NCBI RefSeq assembly: GCF_000746525.1
Contig: NZ_CP009048.1
Coordinates: forward strand, 5,593,501 to 5,657,500
Direction: 5' to 3'
From: Pseudomonas alkylphenolica
GTDB lineage: Bacteria; Pseudomonadota; Gammaproteobacteria; Pseudomonadales; Pseudomonadaceae
Length of the DNA: 64,000 bases
Below, one piece after another: positions 36,248 to 47,960 of this stretch (positions within the stretch are counted from its first letter, which is position 1; every line of letters starts with the position of its first letter). The position numbers were made by a program, and so were the translations under genes. The notes below the pieces were generated by a model. That model saw nothing but the letters and a program-made list of their open reading frames with translations, did not search any database and was not told where the DNA came from.

Positions 36248-37383
36248 ACCGGCGCCGGCTCGAAGGCATTTGGGCGCCGCGCGAGCAGCACCAGGCCGGC
36301 AGCACCGGCAGCCATCAGCAGCGGCAAGGCATGACCACTGACCCACTGGCTGCCGGCACCGGCAACCAGTGGCCCGATCAGGCAACCGATGCCCCAAAGC
36401 TGCGCCACATGAGCGTTGGCGCGCACCAGCGCATCATCGCGGTAACGCTCGCCAATAAGCACCAGCGACAAAGTAAACAAACCACCGGCACTGGCGCCGA
36501 ACAACACCCACAACGGCCAGATCGCCCAGGTTTGCAACATCAGCGGGATCGCAAGGCTCGACAACAGCAGCATCAACGCGCAACCGCTGAACAGCGTGCG
36601 CCGCGACATGCGATCGGCCAGCGCGCCAATCGGCAGCTGCAGCAGCGCATCACCGACCACTACCGTGCTGACCATGAACAGGGCAACCTCGGTGCTGAAC
36701 CCTTGCTGCAGGCAATACACCGGCAACAGGGTCAGGATCATCGCCTCGAACGCAGCGAACAGGGCAATTGCCCAGGCAATGACCGGCAAACGCCGGCAGA
36801 AACCGATCAGGTCCAGCAAGGTCACGCTGCACGCTTCTGCACTCGGCGCGCCGTCACGCCCCAACAGCACCAACGGTGCCAACAGCAGCAAGCCGGCACC
36901 GATCCAGAAACCGAGGTCATCCTCCGAACCCATTACCCCCAGCAGCAACGGCCCGGCCAGCTGGCTCAAGGCATAACTACTGCCGTACAAGGCCACCAAG
37001 CGCCCACGCCACTGCTCGACCACCAACTGGTTGATCCAGCTTTCGCCGAGGATGAACACGATGGTCAGGATCATGCCGATCAGCAGGCGCAGCACCAGCC
37101 ACAACGGGTAGCTGGGCAACAGCGCCAGCAGGCCGATCGACAATGCCCCAGCCCACAGGCACAGACGCATCAACCCCGGCGTGCCAAAGCGGGCAGCGAG
37201 CCGGCTGGACAGGCTGGCACCGAGCAAAACGCCGATCGCCGGCATCGCCGCCATCACGCCAATGGCAAAGCTGCCGTAGCCCCAGCTTTCCAGACGCAAG
37301 GACACCAGCGGCATGCTCACGCCCAGCGCCAGGCCGACACTGAGCACCGCCGTCAGCACGGCGAAATAGGTTCCCCAACGCAT
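36244..37383 (-). CDS. MFS transporter (YcaD-like)
   Basis: A 379-residue inner-membrane carrier with about twelve membrane helices. The segment SSRLAARFGTPGLMRLCLW after helix 2 and ADRMSRRTLFSGCALMLLL after helix 8 are the MFS loop motifs (G-x-x-x-D/R-R-x-G-R-type). An acidic residue in GESWINQLV (helix 4) is conserved in this subfamily. The substrate is unknown. It is convergent with the phospholipase gene, sharing stop-codon bases, and lies downstream of the PuuC-type dehydrogenase on the same strand (94-base gap). Confidence 0.85.
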   Translation of the reverse strand: MRWGTYFAVLTAVLSVGLALGVSMPLVSLRLESWGYGSFAIGVMAAMPAIGVLLGASLSSRLAARFGTPGLMRLCLWAGALSIGLLALLPSYPLWLVLRLLIGMILTIVFILGESWINQLVVEQWRGRLVALYGSSYALSQLAGPLLLGVMGSEDDLGFWIGAGLLLLAPLVLLGRDGAPSAEACSVTLLDLIGFCRRLPVIAWAIALFAAFEAMILTLLPVYCLQQGFSTEVALFMVSTVVVGDALLQLPIGALADRMSRRTLFSGCALMLLLSSLAIPLMLQTWAIWPLWVLFGASAGGLFTLSLVLIGERYRDDALVRANAHVAQLWGIGCLIGPLVAGAGSQWVSGHALPLLMAAGAAGLVLLARRPNAFEPAPV

Positions 37384-37477
37384 TGCAGCCTCCCAGGCTG
37401 TCGTGGTTCTGCAGAAACAACACAGCCGGACCTGCTTGGAGCAAGGTCCGGCTGTGAACGGGATCGCGCGGTTGCGG

Positions 37478-38971
37478 TTACAGCTTGATCCAGGTCGCCT
37501 TCAGCTCGGTGTACTTGTCCAGTGCGTGCAAGGACTTGTCACGGCCGTTGCCCGACTGCTTGAAGCCACCGAACGGTGCGGTCATGTCGCCGCCGTCGTA
37601 CTGGTTGACCCAGACGCTACCTGCACGCAGTGCCTTGGCGGTCAGGTGAGCCTTGGAGATATCGGCAGTCCACACACCGGCAGCCAGGCCGTACGGGGTG
37701 TCGTTGGCGATGTTGATCGCTTCTTCAACGCTGTCGAAGGTAATGACCGACAGTACTGGGCCGAAGATTTCTTCCTTGGCAATGCGCATGGCGTTGCTGA
37801 CGCCGTCGAAAATGGTCGGCTCGACGTAGGTGCCACCGGTTTCTTCGAGGATACGCTTACCACCGACCAGCAGTTTGGCGCCGTCACTGTGACCGGCTTC
37901 GATGTACGACAGCACGGTGTTCATCTGCTGGCTATCGACCAGCGCGCCGACGGTGGTGGCAGGGTCCAGCGGGTTGCCCGGTTTCCAGGCCTTGAGGGCC
38001 TCGAGTACCAGCGGCAGGAACTTGTCCTTGATCGAGCGCTCGACCAGCAGACGGGAACCGGCGGTGCAGACTTCGCCCTGGTTGAAGGCGATGGCGCTGG
38101 CGGCAGCTTCGGCAGCGGCGTTGAGGTCCGGGGCGTCAGCGAAGACGATGTTAGGGCTCTTGCCACCGGCTTCCAGCCAGACGCGCTTCATGTTCGACTC
38201 ACCGGCGTAGATCATCAATTGCTTGGCGATCTTGGTCGAACCGGTGAACACCAGGGTGTCGACGTCCATGTGCAAGGCCAGGGCCTTGCCGACGGTGTGG
38301 CCGTAGCCTGGCAGTACGTTGAGCACGCCAGCCGGAATACCGGCTTCGATCGCCAGCTGGGCGATACGAATGGCGGTCAGCGGCGACTTTTCCGAAGGTT
38401 TGAGCACCACCGAGTTACCGGTGGCCAGGGCCGGGCCGAGTTTCCAGCAGGCCATCAGCAGCGGGAAGTTCCACGGCACGATAGCGGCAACCACACCCAC
38501 AGGCTCGCGGGTCACCAGACCCAGCTGATCGTGCGGGGTAGCTGCGACTTCGTCGTAGATCTTGTCGATCGCTTCACCGTTCCAGCTCAGGGCCTGGGCG
38601 GCACCCGGTACGTCGATGGTCAGCGAATCGTTGATTGGCTTACCCATGTCCAGGGTTTCCAGCAGCGCCAGCTCTTCGACGTTCGCGTTGAGCAGGGCAG
38701 CGAAACGGATCATGGTGGCTTTGCGCTTGGCCGGGGCCAGACGCGACCAGACGCCGGAAGCGAAAGTAGCGCGGGCGTTTTCTACGGCACGCTGGGCATC
38801 GGCTTCATCACAGCTGGCGACCTGCGCCAGCAGGCGGCCGTCGACCGGGCTGAGGCATTCGAACGTCGCGCCGGAAACGGCGGCGGTGTATTCACCATTG
38901 ATGAAAGCGCGGCCTTCGATTTTCAGTTGTTGGGCACGCTGTTCCCAATCCGCACGAGTCAGGGTGGTCAT
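37478..38971 (-). CDS. Aldehyde dehydrogenase, PuuC/KauB type (copy 1)
   Basis: A 497-residue NAD(P)-dependent ALDH of the gamma-glutamyl-gamma-aminobutyraldehyde dehydrogenase group (PuuC/PauC/KauB). The oxyanion Asn is in VPWNFPLLMACWKLGP (about 168), the cofactor segment is VFTGSTKIAKQLM, the general base is in LEAGGKSPNIVF (about 267), and the catalytic cysteine is in FNQGEVCTAGSRLLVE (about 301). Broad specificity for omega-aminoaldehydes is usual. A close paralogue lies at 54214-55707. It is divergent from a cupin gene. Confidence 0.9.
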   Translation of the reverse strand: MTTLTRADWEQRAQQLKIEGRAFINGEYTAAVSGATFECLSPVDGRLLAQVASCDEADAQRAVENARATFASGVWSRLAPAKRKATMIRFAALLNANVEELALLETLDMGKPINDSLTIDVPGAAQALSWNGEAIDKIYDEVAATPHDQLGLVTREPVGVVAAIVPWNFPLLMACWKLGPALATGNSVVLKPSEKSPLTAIRIAQLAIEAGIPAGVLNVLPGYGHTVGKALALHMDVDTLVFTGSTKIAKQLMIYAGESNMKRVWLEAGGKSPNIVFADAPDLNAAAEAAASAIAFNQGEVCTAGSRLLVERSIKDKFLPLVLEALKAWKPGNPLDPATTVGALVDSQQMNTVLSYIEAGHSDGAKLLVGGKRILEETGGTYVEPTIFDGVSNAMRIAKEEIFGPVLSVITFDSVEEAINIANDTPYGLAAGVWTADISKAHLTAKALRAGSVWVNQYDGGDMTAPFGGFKQSGNGRDKSLHALDKYTELKATWIKL

Positions 38972-39105
38972 ACGAAACTCCTCCTCTTGTTAAGGTGCAG
39001 TGCCGCACGAGGGATCACCGGCACTGTCAAAAATTCTGGCTTGGGCGAGCTACGCGCACAGGCACCTGCCACCCTAAACCACTGGCGACCCAATTATCAA
39101 TATAT

Positions 39106-39134
39106 TTGACATAATTGCACCAAACGCCTACTGA
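39106..39134 (+). promoter_or_regulatory. Sigma-70 promoter of the cupin gene
   Basis: A perfect TTGACA (39106-39111) and TACTGA (39129-39134) with 17 bases between them, 35 bases before the cupin start codon and inside the region divergent from the aldehyde dehydrogenase. Confidence 0.6.
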
Positions 39135-39168
39135 TGTTCATTTTATTAAACAAACAAGAGACATAGCC

Positions 39169-39528
39169 ATGCGCATAGACCAGATCATCGACTTCGCCCA
39201 GGTGCTCACCGAGGCCGAACGTTATCGCCCGGCAGCAGAAAAAATCCTCAAGGGCGATCCTGAGCAAGCGGTCTACAACCACTACTCCAGCCCCTGCGGC
39301 CAGTTTGCAGCCGGGGTCTGGGAAGGCGCCGTAGGCCAATGGACCGTCAATTACACTGAACACGAGTACTGCGAGATCGTTCAGGGCGTTTCGGTACTGC
39401 GCGATGCAGACGGCGGCGCGAAAACCTTGCGCGCTGGCGATCGCTTTGTGATCCCGGCAGGCTTCAAGGGTACCTGGGAAGTGCTGGAGCCGTGCCGCAA
39501 GATCTATGTGATGTTCGAACAGAAATAA
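39169..39528 (+). CDS. Cupin domain protein
   Basis: A 119-residue single-cupin protein of the EutQ-like (DUF861) type. The segment WTVNYTEHEYCEIVQGVSVL (about 62-81) supplies the first cupin motif and GDRFVIPAGFKGTWEV (about 92-107) the second. No enzyme activity is known. It is divergent from the PuuC-type aldehyde dehydrogenase and may share regulation with it. The ATG at 39169 is the first after the promoter; an upstream extension of the frame would overlap the promoter. Confidence 0.85.
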   Translation: MRIDQIIDFAQVLTEAERYRPAAEKILKGDPEQAVYNHYSSPCGQFAAGVWEGAVGQWTVNYTEHEYCEIVQGVSVLRDADGGAKTLRAGDRFVIPAGFKGTWEVLEPCRKIYVMFEQK

Positions 39529-39550
39529 CGGCATCGCAGGCGTGTGGGAA

Positions 39551-39695
39551 ACCACTGTGGGAGCTGGCGATAGCCTGCGATCGACCGCGAAGCGGTCGTA
39601 AAACTCAAGACCACAATGCTGCTGATACACCGCATTCACCGGTTTTGCTGCCGCTTTGCGGCAGATCGCGGGGCAAGGCCCGCTCCCACAGTGGT
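39551..39695. repeat. Composite REPIN with two different arm types
   Basis: A 14-bp perfect inverted repeat (ACCACTGTGGGAGC with GCTCCCACAGTGGT) bounds the element. The left arm belongs to another REP family (GAGCTGGCGATAGCCTGCGA) and is followed by a CGACCGC-GAA-GCGGTCG hairpin. The right arm is the standard CGCGGGGCAAGGCCCGCTCC type with one inserted base. Confidence 0.8.
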
Positions 39696-39711
39696 ATGCC
39701 CCACAGCCCAT

Positions 39712-39750
39712 AAAAAAAGGGCCCGTATCGTGAGATACGGGCCCTTTTTT
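39712..39750. terminator. Bidirectional terminator between the cupin gene and rpmG
   Basis: A GGGCCCGTATC / GATACGGGCCC stem with a short loop, flanked by A7 on the left and T6 on the right, so it can end both the rpmB-rpmG transcript and the cupin transcript. Confidence 0.9.
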
Positions 39751-39765
39751 CGTCAGCCGGATCAA

Positions 39766-39921
39766 TTACTTGATCTTGGCTTCCTTGTAGATCACGTGCT
39801 TGCGAACAACCGGATCGAATTTTTTGATTTCGATTTTGTCCGGAGTGGTGCGCTTGTTCTTGTCGGTGGTGTAGAAGTGGCCGGTATTAGCGGTCGACAC
39901 CAGACGGATCAATTCACGCAT
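39766..39921 (-). CDS. rpmG: 50S ribosomal protein L33
   Basis: A 51-residue ribosomal protein of the large subunit; the sequence [20 protein letters not shown] is a standard L33 start and the end is [11 protein letters not shown]. It lacks the zinc-ribbon cysteines (C-minus type). Twelve bases after rpmB on the same strand, in the conserved rpmB-rpmG operon, and followed by a strong terminator. Confidence 0.97.
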   Translation of the reverse strand: MRELIRLVSTANTGHFYTTDKNKRTTPDKIEIKKFDPVVRKHVIYKEAKIK

Positions 39922-39932
39922 GATTCTCTCCC

Positions 39933-40169
39933 TTAGACCTTAGCGCCGTTACGGCGAATGTCGACCAGAACGGCATCGATGCCGCGCTTGTCGATGATGC
40001 GCATGCCTTTGGCAGATACGCGCAGACGCACGAAACGCTTCTCGGACTCGACCCAGAAGCGATGATGCTGCAGGTTCGGCAGGAAACGACGACGGGTTTT
40101 GTTGTTTGCGTGGGAAATGTTATTCCCGGTTACCGGACCCTTACCGGTAACTTGACAGACTCTCGACAT
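39933..40169 (-). CDS. rpmB: 50S ribosomal protein L28
   Basis: A 78-residue large-subunit protein with the typical start [20 protein letters not shown] and the end [15 protein letters not shown]. It has one N-terminal cysteine only (C-minus form). It heads the rpmB-rpmG operon, probably transcribed from the promoter at 40318-40346 with a leader of about 140 bases. Confidence 0.97.
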   Translation of the reverse strand: MSRVCQVTGKGPVTGNNISHANNKTRRRFLPNLQHHRFWVESEKRFVRLRVSAKGMRIIDKRGIDAVLVDIRRNGAKV

Positions 40170-40317
40170 GCCTCAGCCCTCTAAAACCACATGCCCAACC
40201 CGGCATGGGTTGGCCGCTTAATCTCTCAGTCTTTGGCGCCAGGCGCCGTGTTTCTTCAGGGTCTTATCGACTCAATCAACAGATGCGACAAGCCGAGCCC
40301 CTAGAAAAGAGCGCTGC

Positions 40318-40346
40318 TTTATACCAGAAAGACCAAAGCACAACAA
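40318..40346 (-). promoter_or_regulatory. Probable rpmB promoter; remaining gap 40170-40531
   Basis: On the minus strand TTGTTG and TATAAA are 17 bases apart. The leader it would make contains a hairpin CCAACCC-GGCAT-GGGTTGG (40195-40213) just before rpmB, a possible site for ribosomal-protein feedback. I see no gene in this 362-base gap; the right part carries the upstream region of the peptide-binding protein gene. Confidence 0.45.
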
Positions 40347-40531
40347 CAGAAGATGTGTTTTGCCTTGCTGGGCGACACGCCGGAGCAGCATAACGACTGG
40401 CCCGGCAAGGTGTCGACCACTCGTCGCACGATTGGCAAAAAAGGCTATGGTCATTTCCGGCTTGGCACACTAGGGTAAGACTTTTCCAGACTGCACTGGC
40501 AGATGGGCCATCGATCAGCCAAGGATTCCTC

Positions 40532-42121
40532 ATGCGTGCTGCCGCTCTACCCCTGTTGTTCGCTACCCTGCTCGGCCCGGCACTCGCCCAGGCGGCCGCG
40601 TTGAGTGTGTGTACCGAAGCCAGCCCTGAAGGCTTCGATGTGGTTCAGTACAACTCGCTGACCACCACCAATGCCTCGGCCGATGTGCTGATGAACCGCC
40701 TGGTCGAGTTCGATGCCGCCAAAGGCCAGGTGGTGCCAAGCCTGGCCGAGCGCTGGACAGTTTCGCCCGATGGCCTGATCTACGAGTTCAAGCTGCGCCC
40801 CGAGGTGAAGTTCCACAGCACCGGCTACTTCAAGCCCAGCCGCACCCTGGACGCCGACGACGTCCTGTTCAGCTTCCAGCGCATGCTCTACCCCGCGCAC
40901 TCCTGGCACAAGATTGCTCAGAGCGGCTACCCGCACGCCCAATCGCTGCAGCTACCGAGCCTGATCAAGCAGATCGACGCTGTCGACCCGCTGACCGTGC
41001 GCTTCACCCTTGACCACGCGGACGCGACCTTCCTGGCCACCCTGAGCATGGGCTTCGCCTCGATCTATTCCGCCGAATATGCCGACCAGCTGCTCAAGGC
41101 CGGTACGCCGGAGAAGCTCAACAGCCAACCGATCGGCACCGGCCCGTTCGTGTTCAACCGCTTCCAGAAGGATGCGGTGATCCGCTACCGGGCCAACCCG
41201 GACTACTTTGCCGGCAAGCCTGCAGTCGATCCGCTGATCTTCGCCATTACCCCGGACGCCAACGTGCGCCTGCAGAAGCTCAAGCGCAACGAGTGCCAGA
41301 TCGCCTTGTCGCCCAAACCGCTGGATATCGCCGCCGCCAGCGAAGATCCGGCACTGAAGGTAGAAAAGACCGAAGCCTTCATGACGGCTTTCGTCGCTAT
41401 CAATAGCCAGCATGCACCGCTGGACAAGCCCGAGGTGCGCCAGGCCATCAACCTGGCGTTCGACAAGGCCAGCTACCTCAAAGCGGTGTTCGAAGACACT
41501 GCGGTTGCCGCCAATGGCCCCTACCCGCCCAATACCTGGAGTTATGCCAAGGACCTGCCGGGCTACCCCACCGACCTGGACAAAGCCCGTGCGCTACTGG
41601 GCAAGGCTGGCCTTAAAGACGGCTTCAGCACCACCATCTGGACCCGTCCGCAGGGCAGCCTGCTCAACCCCAACCCGAGCCTCGGCGCGCAGTTGCTCCA
41701 GGCAGACCTGGCCAAGATCGGCATCAAGGCCGAGATCCGGGTGATCGAATGGGGCGAGCTGATCCGCCGCGCCAAGGCTGGCGAGCATGACCTGCTGTTC
41801 ATGGGTTGGGCCGGTGACAACGGCGACCCGGATAACTTCCTCAGCCCGCAGTTCGCCTGCGCGGCGGTGAAGTCCGGGACCAACTTTGCCCGCTATTGCG
41901 ACCAGCGCCTTGACCAGTTGATCAGTGCTGGCAAGACCACCAGCGACCAGAGCGTGCGTAGCCGTTTGTACCAACAGGCCCAGACGCAGATCCAGCAGCA
42001 GGCGCTGTGGCTGCCGCTGGCGCATCCTACTGCTGCAGCGTTGGTGCGCCAGAACGTTGAGGGCTACCAGGTGAGCCCGTTCGGGCGCCAGGACTTTACC
42101 AAGGTGGATGTTTCGCGCTGA
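40532..42121 (+). CDS. ABC transporter substrate-binding protein (peptide/opine/nickel family 5)
   Basis: A 529-residue periplasmic solute-binding protein of the SBP_bac_5 family, probably for oligopeptides. Signal peptide 1-22 (LLFATLLGPALAQAAA). Conserved blocks: VVPSLAERWTVSPDGLIYEF, the family signature with FHSTGYFKPSRTLDADDVLF (about 90-110), and PIGTGPFVFNRFQKDAVIRY (about 200). Cysteines at the mature N-terminus (LSVCTEA) and later resemble DppA-type proteins. No permease or ATPase genes adjoin it, so it must work with a transporter encoded elsewhere. AAGGA precedes the ATG. Confidence 0.9.
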   Translation: MRAAALPLLFATLLGPALAQAAALSVCTEASPEGFDVVQYNSLTTTNASADVLMNRLVEFDAAKGQVVPSLAERWTVSPDGLIYEFKLRPEVKFHSTGYFKPSRTLDADDVLFSFQRMLYPAHSWHKIAQSGYPHAQSLQLPSLIKQIDAVDPLTVRFTLDHADATFLATLSMGFASIYSAEYADQLLKAGTPEKLNSQPIGTGPFVFNRFQKDAVIRYRANPDYFAGKPAVDPLIFAITPDANVRLQKLKRNECQIALSPKPLDIAAASEDPALKVEKTEAFMTAFVAINSQHAPLDKPEVRQAINLAFDKASYLKAVFEDTAVAANGPYPPNTWSYAKDLPGYPTDLDKARALLGKAGLKDGFSTTIWTRPQGSLLNPNPSLGAQLLQADLAKIGIKAEIRVIEWGELIRRAKAGEHDLLFMGWAGDNGDPDNFLSPQFACAAVKSGTNFARYCDQRLDQLISAGKTTSDQSVRSRLYQQAQTQIQQQALWLPLAHPTAAALVRQNVEGYQVSPFGRQDFTKVDVSR

Positions 42122-42126
42122 CGCCA

Positions 42127-42192
42127 ATCGCGGGGCAAGCCCGCTCCCACCGGCTCTGCACCACACCGGTGGGAGCGGGCTTGCCCCGCGAT
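42127..42192. repeat. REP pair (substrate-binding protein / radC convergent ends)
   Basis: Outward-facing REP arms filling almost the whole 79-base space between the two stop codons. Confidence 0.92.
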
Positions 42193-42200
42193 CTAGCGCA

Positions 42201-42881
42201 TCACGCCGCGAACCACCCCTGCTCGACCATCGACAGGGGCTCGCCATCGCCGACGATGATGTGGTCAAGCACACGCACTTCAACCAGACTCAGGGCATCT
42301 TTGAGCCGCAGCGTCATGTGCAGGTCTGCCTGGCTGGGCTCTGGTATGCCGGAAGGATGGTTGTGACACAAGATCAGGGCTGCCGCATTTTTGGCCAAAG
42401 ATCGCCTGACGACCTCTCGCGGATAAACGCTGGCACTATCGATTGTTCCTCTAAACAGCACCTCAAACCCCAACGGACGGTGCTTGGTATCAAGAAACAG
42501 GCAACCAAAAGCCTCACTTTGCTCATGACGCAGCATCGACTTCAAATACCGTCGTACGGCTCTCGGACTTTGTATGACGGAGTCTCGCGCTATGGTTTCA
42601 GCCAAGTGCCTTCGCCCGATCTCCATAACAGCCTGTAACTGTGTGTACTTGGCGGGCCCCAGTCCCATTTCGGCAAGAAAAATCGGCATGTCCGCTTCGA
42701 GCAACTGCCTCAATCCACCAAATTTTTCCAATAGATGACGGGCAAGATCGACAGCGCTTTTACCCGCAACCCCGGTGCGCAAGAAAACCGCCAGCAATTC
42801 TGCGTCTGAAAGGCTTGCGGCCCCACGCTCCAGCAACTTTTCCCGCGGCCGTTCCGCCGCAGGCCAATCCCTGATACTCAT
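42201..42881 (-). CDS. radC: RadC family JAB1/MPN metalloprotein
   Basis: A 226-residue RadC protein: N-terminal helix-hairpin-helix-like region ([20 protein letters not shown]) and a C-terminal JAMM metal site, [18 protein letters not shown] (about 172-189), with the upstream Glu in [11 protein letters not shown]. Despite the name, a role in recombinational repair is not proven. It is divergent from coaBC. The ATG at 42881 is taken because a near-perfect GGAGGTGAGG precedes it. Confidence 0.94.
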   Translation of the reverse strand: MSIRDWPAAERPREKLLERGAASLSDAELLAVFLRTGVAGKSAVDLARHLLEKFGGLRQLLEADMPIFLAEMGLGPAKYTQLQAVMEIGRRHLAETIARDSVIQSPRAVRRYLKSMLRHEQSEAFGCLFLDTKHRPLGFEVLFRGTIDSASVYPREVVRRSLAKNAAALILCHNHPSGIPEPSQADLHMTLRLKDALSLVEVRVLDHIIVGDGEPLSMVEQGWFAA

Positions 42882-43014
42882 CCTCACCTCCCTGTCCATC
42901 GGTTACTGCTCCTGTGTTTCAGCCCTGTGCTACATTACCCGCTCTTTTTTACGCGACGATTCGGCCTGGGGAGGCGTCGTCGCCGCGTGTAATCATTGAG
43001 CAAAAGGCAAGCCT

Positions 43015-44223
43015 ATGCAGCGGCTGTATCGTAAGCGCATCGTTCTCGGCGTCGGCGGCGGCATCGCCGCCTACAAGAGTGCCGAACTGGTCCGCCGACT
43101 CCTGGAACACGGTGCGCAGGTGCGTGTCGTCATGACCCGCGGCGGCGCGGAGTTCATCACCCCGCTCACCCTGCAAGCACTCTCCGGTCACCCGGTGCAC
43201 ATGGATCTATTGGACCCTGCTGCCGAAGCGGCGATGGGCCATATCGAACTGGCCAAGTGGGCCGATCTGGTACTGATTGCCCCGGCCACCGCCGACCTGC
43301 TGGCGCGTATGGCCCAGGGCGTCGCCGACGACCTGCTGACCACCCTGGTGCTGGCCACCGACGCTACCGTGGCCGTCGCGCCGGCGATGAACCAGGCCAT
43401 GTGGCGCGACCCGGCCACCCAGGCCAACCTCGAACTGCTGCAAAGCCGCGACATCAAGGTGTTCGGCCCGGCCTCCGGCAGTCAGGCCTGTGGCGATGTT
43501 GGCCTCGGCCGCATGCTCGAGGCCACCGACCTGGCCTGGTGCGCTGCCGAAAGCTTCAAGCGCGAATCGCTGACCGGCAAACACATCGTGATCACTGCCG
43601 GACCGACCCAGGAAAACATCGATCCGGTGCGCTACATCACCAACCACAGTTCCGGGAAAATGGGCTTTGCCCTGGCCGAAGCGGCTGTGGAAGCCGGCGC
43701 CAAGGTGACCCTGATCAGTGGCCCGGTGCACCTGCCAACGCCCGACCGGGTTACCCGTATCGACGTGGTCAGCGCCCGCGACATGCTCGCGGCCTGCGAA
43801 GCGGCGATGCCCTGCGACATTTTCATCGCCTCGGCCGCAGTCGCAGACTACCGCCCAGAGGTGGTTGCACCGCAGAAACTCAAGAAAGACCCTACGACAG
43901 GTGACGGCCTGCTGCTGCAGATGGTCCGCAACCCGGACATTCTCGCCAGCATCGCCACCCGCCCCGATCGCCCGTTCAGCGTCGGCTTCGCTGCCGAGAC
44001 CGAACACCTGCTCGACTACGCTGCGCGCAAACTCAAAGACAAGAACCTCGACCTGATTGTCGCCAACGATGTGGCCAACCCCAGCATCGGCTTCAACAGC
44101 GAGGAAAACGCCTGCAGCGTGATCGATCGCCAGCTTCACGAAACACTCTTCGCACAGACCAGCAAGGGCAAGATCGCCCGTCAGCTGGTCGCTTTCATCG
44201 CCGAACGTCTCAACCAGGTTTAA
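43015..44223 (+). CDS. coaBC: Bifunctional phosphopantothenoylcysteine decarboxylase/phosphopantothenate synthase
   Basis: A 402-residue coenzyme A biosynthesis enzyme. The N-terminal CoaC flavoprotein domain (1-180) has GGIAAYKSAELVRRL, the active-site region LAKWADLVLIAPATADLLAR and the substrate clamp PAMNQAMWRDP. The C-terminal CoaB domain (from about 187, HIVITAGPTQENIDPVRYI) ends in GFAAETEHLLDYAARKLKDK, where the lysine binds CTP. It leads a run coaBC-dut-algC-argB on the plus strand; dut starts six bases after its stop. Confidence 0.96.
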   Translation: MQRLYRKRIVLGVGGGIAAYKSAELVRRLLEHGAQVRVVMTRGGAEFITPLTLQALSGHPVHMDLLDPAAEAAMGHIELAKWADLVLIAPATADLLARMAQGVADDLLTTLVLATDATVAVAPAMNQAMWRDPATQANLELLQSRDIKVFGPASGSQACGDVGLGRMLEATDLAWCAAESFKRESLTGKHIVITAGPTQENIDPVRYITNHSSGKMGFALAEAAVEAGAKVTLISGPVHLPTPDRVTRIDVVSARDMLAACEAAMPCDIFIASAAVADYRPEVVAPQKLKKDPTTGDGLLLQMVRNPDILASIATRPDRPFSVGFAAETEHLLDYAARKLKDKNLDLIVANDVANPSIGFNSEENACSVIDRQLHETLFAQTSKGKIARQLVAFIAERLNQV

Positions 44224-44229
44224 TTCTGC

Positions 44230-44685
44230 ATGCACGCTCTACAAGCCAAGATTCTCGATCCACGCATCGGCGGCGAATTCCCGCTGCCGCAGTACGCTAC
44301 TCCAGGCTCCGCCGGTCTTGACCTGCGCGCCATGCTCAAAGAAGACACCGTGCTGGAGCCGGGGCAGACGGTACTGATCCCTACCGGCCTTTCGGTCTAC
44401 ATCGGCGACCCGGGCCTTGCCGCACTGATCCTGCCGCGCTCGGGCCTGGGCCACAAGCACGGCATCGTACTGGGTAACCTGGTCGGCCTGATCGACTCCG
44501 ACTACCAGGGCGAACTGATGGTTTCCTGCTGGAACCGCGGCCAGACCCCGTTCACCATCGCCATCGGCGAGCGCATTGCACAACTGGTCCTGGTACCTGT
44601 GGTGCAGGCTCATTTCGACATCGTCGAAGCTTTCGACGAGAGCCAGCGTGGCACTGGTGGCTTCGGTCATTCCGGCAGCAATTGA
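44230..44685 (+). CDS. dut: dUTP diphosphatase
   Basis: A 151-residue homotrimeric dUTPase that removes dUTP and supplies dUMP for thymidylate. All five motifs are visible: [44 protein letters not shown] (with the catalytic Asp), [13 protein letters not shown] and [11 protein letters not shown] at the C-terminus. It is translated directly behind coaBC with a six-base gap and little ribosome-site signal, suggesting coupling. Confidence 0.97.
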   Translation: MHALQAKILDPRIGGEFPLPQYATPGSAGLDLRAMLKEDTVLEPGQTVLIPTGLSVYIGDPGLAALILPRSGLGHKHGIVLGNLVGLIDSDYQGELMVSCWNRGQTPFTIAIGERIAQLVLVPVVQAHFDIVEAFDESQRGTGGFGHSGSN

Positions 44686-44797
44686 TCCACACGCAGCCCT
44701 CTGCGCGTCAAGGATGGCGAACTCTCTGGCGAAAACACCGTCAAAGCGTTCAGTTTTAGCCTGCCCTGCACGCCCTCGATATTGGAGCTCCCCAGAG

Positions 44798-47133
<2,336 letters not shown>

Positions 47134-47140
47134 GGCAGCA

Positions 47141-47195
47141 ATCGCGGGGCAAGCCCGCTCCTACCGGACTTGTGGGAGCGGGCTTGCCCCGCGAT
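47141..47195. repeat. REP pair with very short spacer (argB / pyrE)
   Basis: Outward-facing REP arms separated by only about six bases, just upstream of the shared terminator between two convergent genes. Confidence 0.92.
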
Positions 47196-47202
47196 AGGGC
47201 AC

Positions 47203-47231
47203 AAAAAAGGCGACCTCAGGGTCGCCTTTTT
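47203..47231. terminator. Bidirectional terminator between argB and pyrE
   Basis: An AGGCGAC / GTCGCCT stem with a six-base loop, A6 on the left and T5 on the right. It ends both convergent transcripts. Confidence 0.88.
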
Positions 47232-47238
47232 ATTTGCT

Positions 47239-47880
47239 TCAGATCCCGTACTGGGCCCGATACGCCTCAACGGCCGGCAAATGCTGCTTGAGCGCCGGGT
47301 CATCAGCGAGGAACTCCAGCACCTGGGTCAGCGAAACGATGCTGACCACCGGAATACCGAAGTCGCGCTCCACTTCCTGGATCGCCGACAGCTCGCCGTT
47401 ACCGCGTTCCTGGCGGTTCAACGCGATCAGGACACCAGCAGCCTTGGCCTGCTGACCCTGGATGATCTGCATGACTTCGCGGATCGCGGTGCCAGCGGTG
47501 ATCACGTCGTCGATGATCAGCACGTCGCCGGTCAGCGGTGCGCCGACCAGGCTGCCACCTTCGCCGTGTGCCTTGGCTTCTTTACGGTTGAAGCACCATG
47601 GCAGGTCGAGGTCATGATGCTCGGCCAGCGCCACGGCAGTGGCTGCCGCCAGGGGGATACCCTTGTAGGCCGGGCCGAACAGCACATCGAACGGAATCTT
47701 GCTGTCGACGATCGCCGCTGCATAGAAACGCCCGAGCTGAGCCAGGGCCGAACCACTGTTGAACAGGCCGGCATTGAAGAAATACGGGCTGGTGCGCCCG
47801 GATTTGAGGGTGAATTCACCGAAGCGCAGAACCCCGCGGTCGATGGCAAAACGAATGAAGTCGCGCTGATACGGCTGCAT
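47239..47880 (-). CDS. pyrE: Orotate phosphoribosyltransferase
   Basis: A 213-residue type I PRTase that makes OMP from orotate and PRPP in pyrimidine synthesis. It has the PRPP motif [18 protein letters not shown] (about 119-136), [10 protein letters not shown] near residue 35 and [17 protein letters not shown] (about 98), the catalytic flexible loop. It is divergent from crc across 80 bases. Confidence 0.97.
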   Translation of the reverse strand: MQPYQRDFIRFAIDRGVLRFGEFTLKSGRTSPYFFNAGLFNSGSALAQLGRFYAAAIVDSKIPFDVLFGPAYKGIPLAAATAVALAEHHDLDLPWCFNRKEAKAHGEGGSLVGAPLTGDVLIIDDVITAGTAIREVMQIIQGQQAKAAGVLIALNRQERGNGELSAIQEVERDFGIPVVSIVSLTQVLEFLADDPALKQHLPAVEAYRAQYGI

Positions 47881-47960
47881 GAAGAGTCCCGGATACCACG
47901 GATTTAGCTAAATGAGTACAGCTCGGGTATCATACACGCACGAGATTTTTGGGGCCATTT

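Noticed and set aside
36190..37488. 432-residue plus-strand frame opposite the MFS gene
   Set aside because: Gln/Arg/His-rich shadow of a membrane-protein gene; no ribosome site or recognisable domain.
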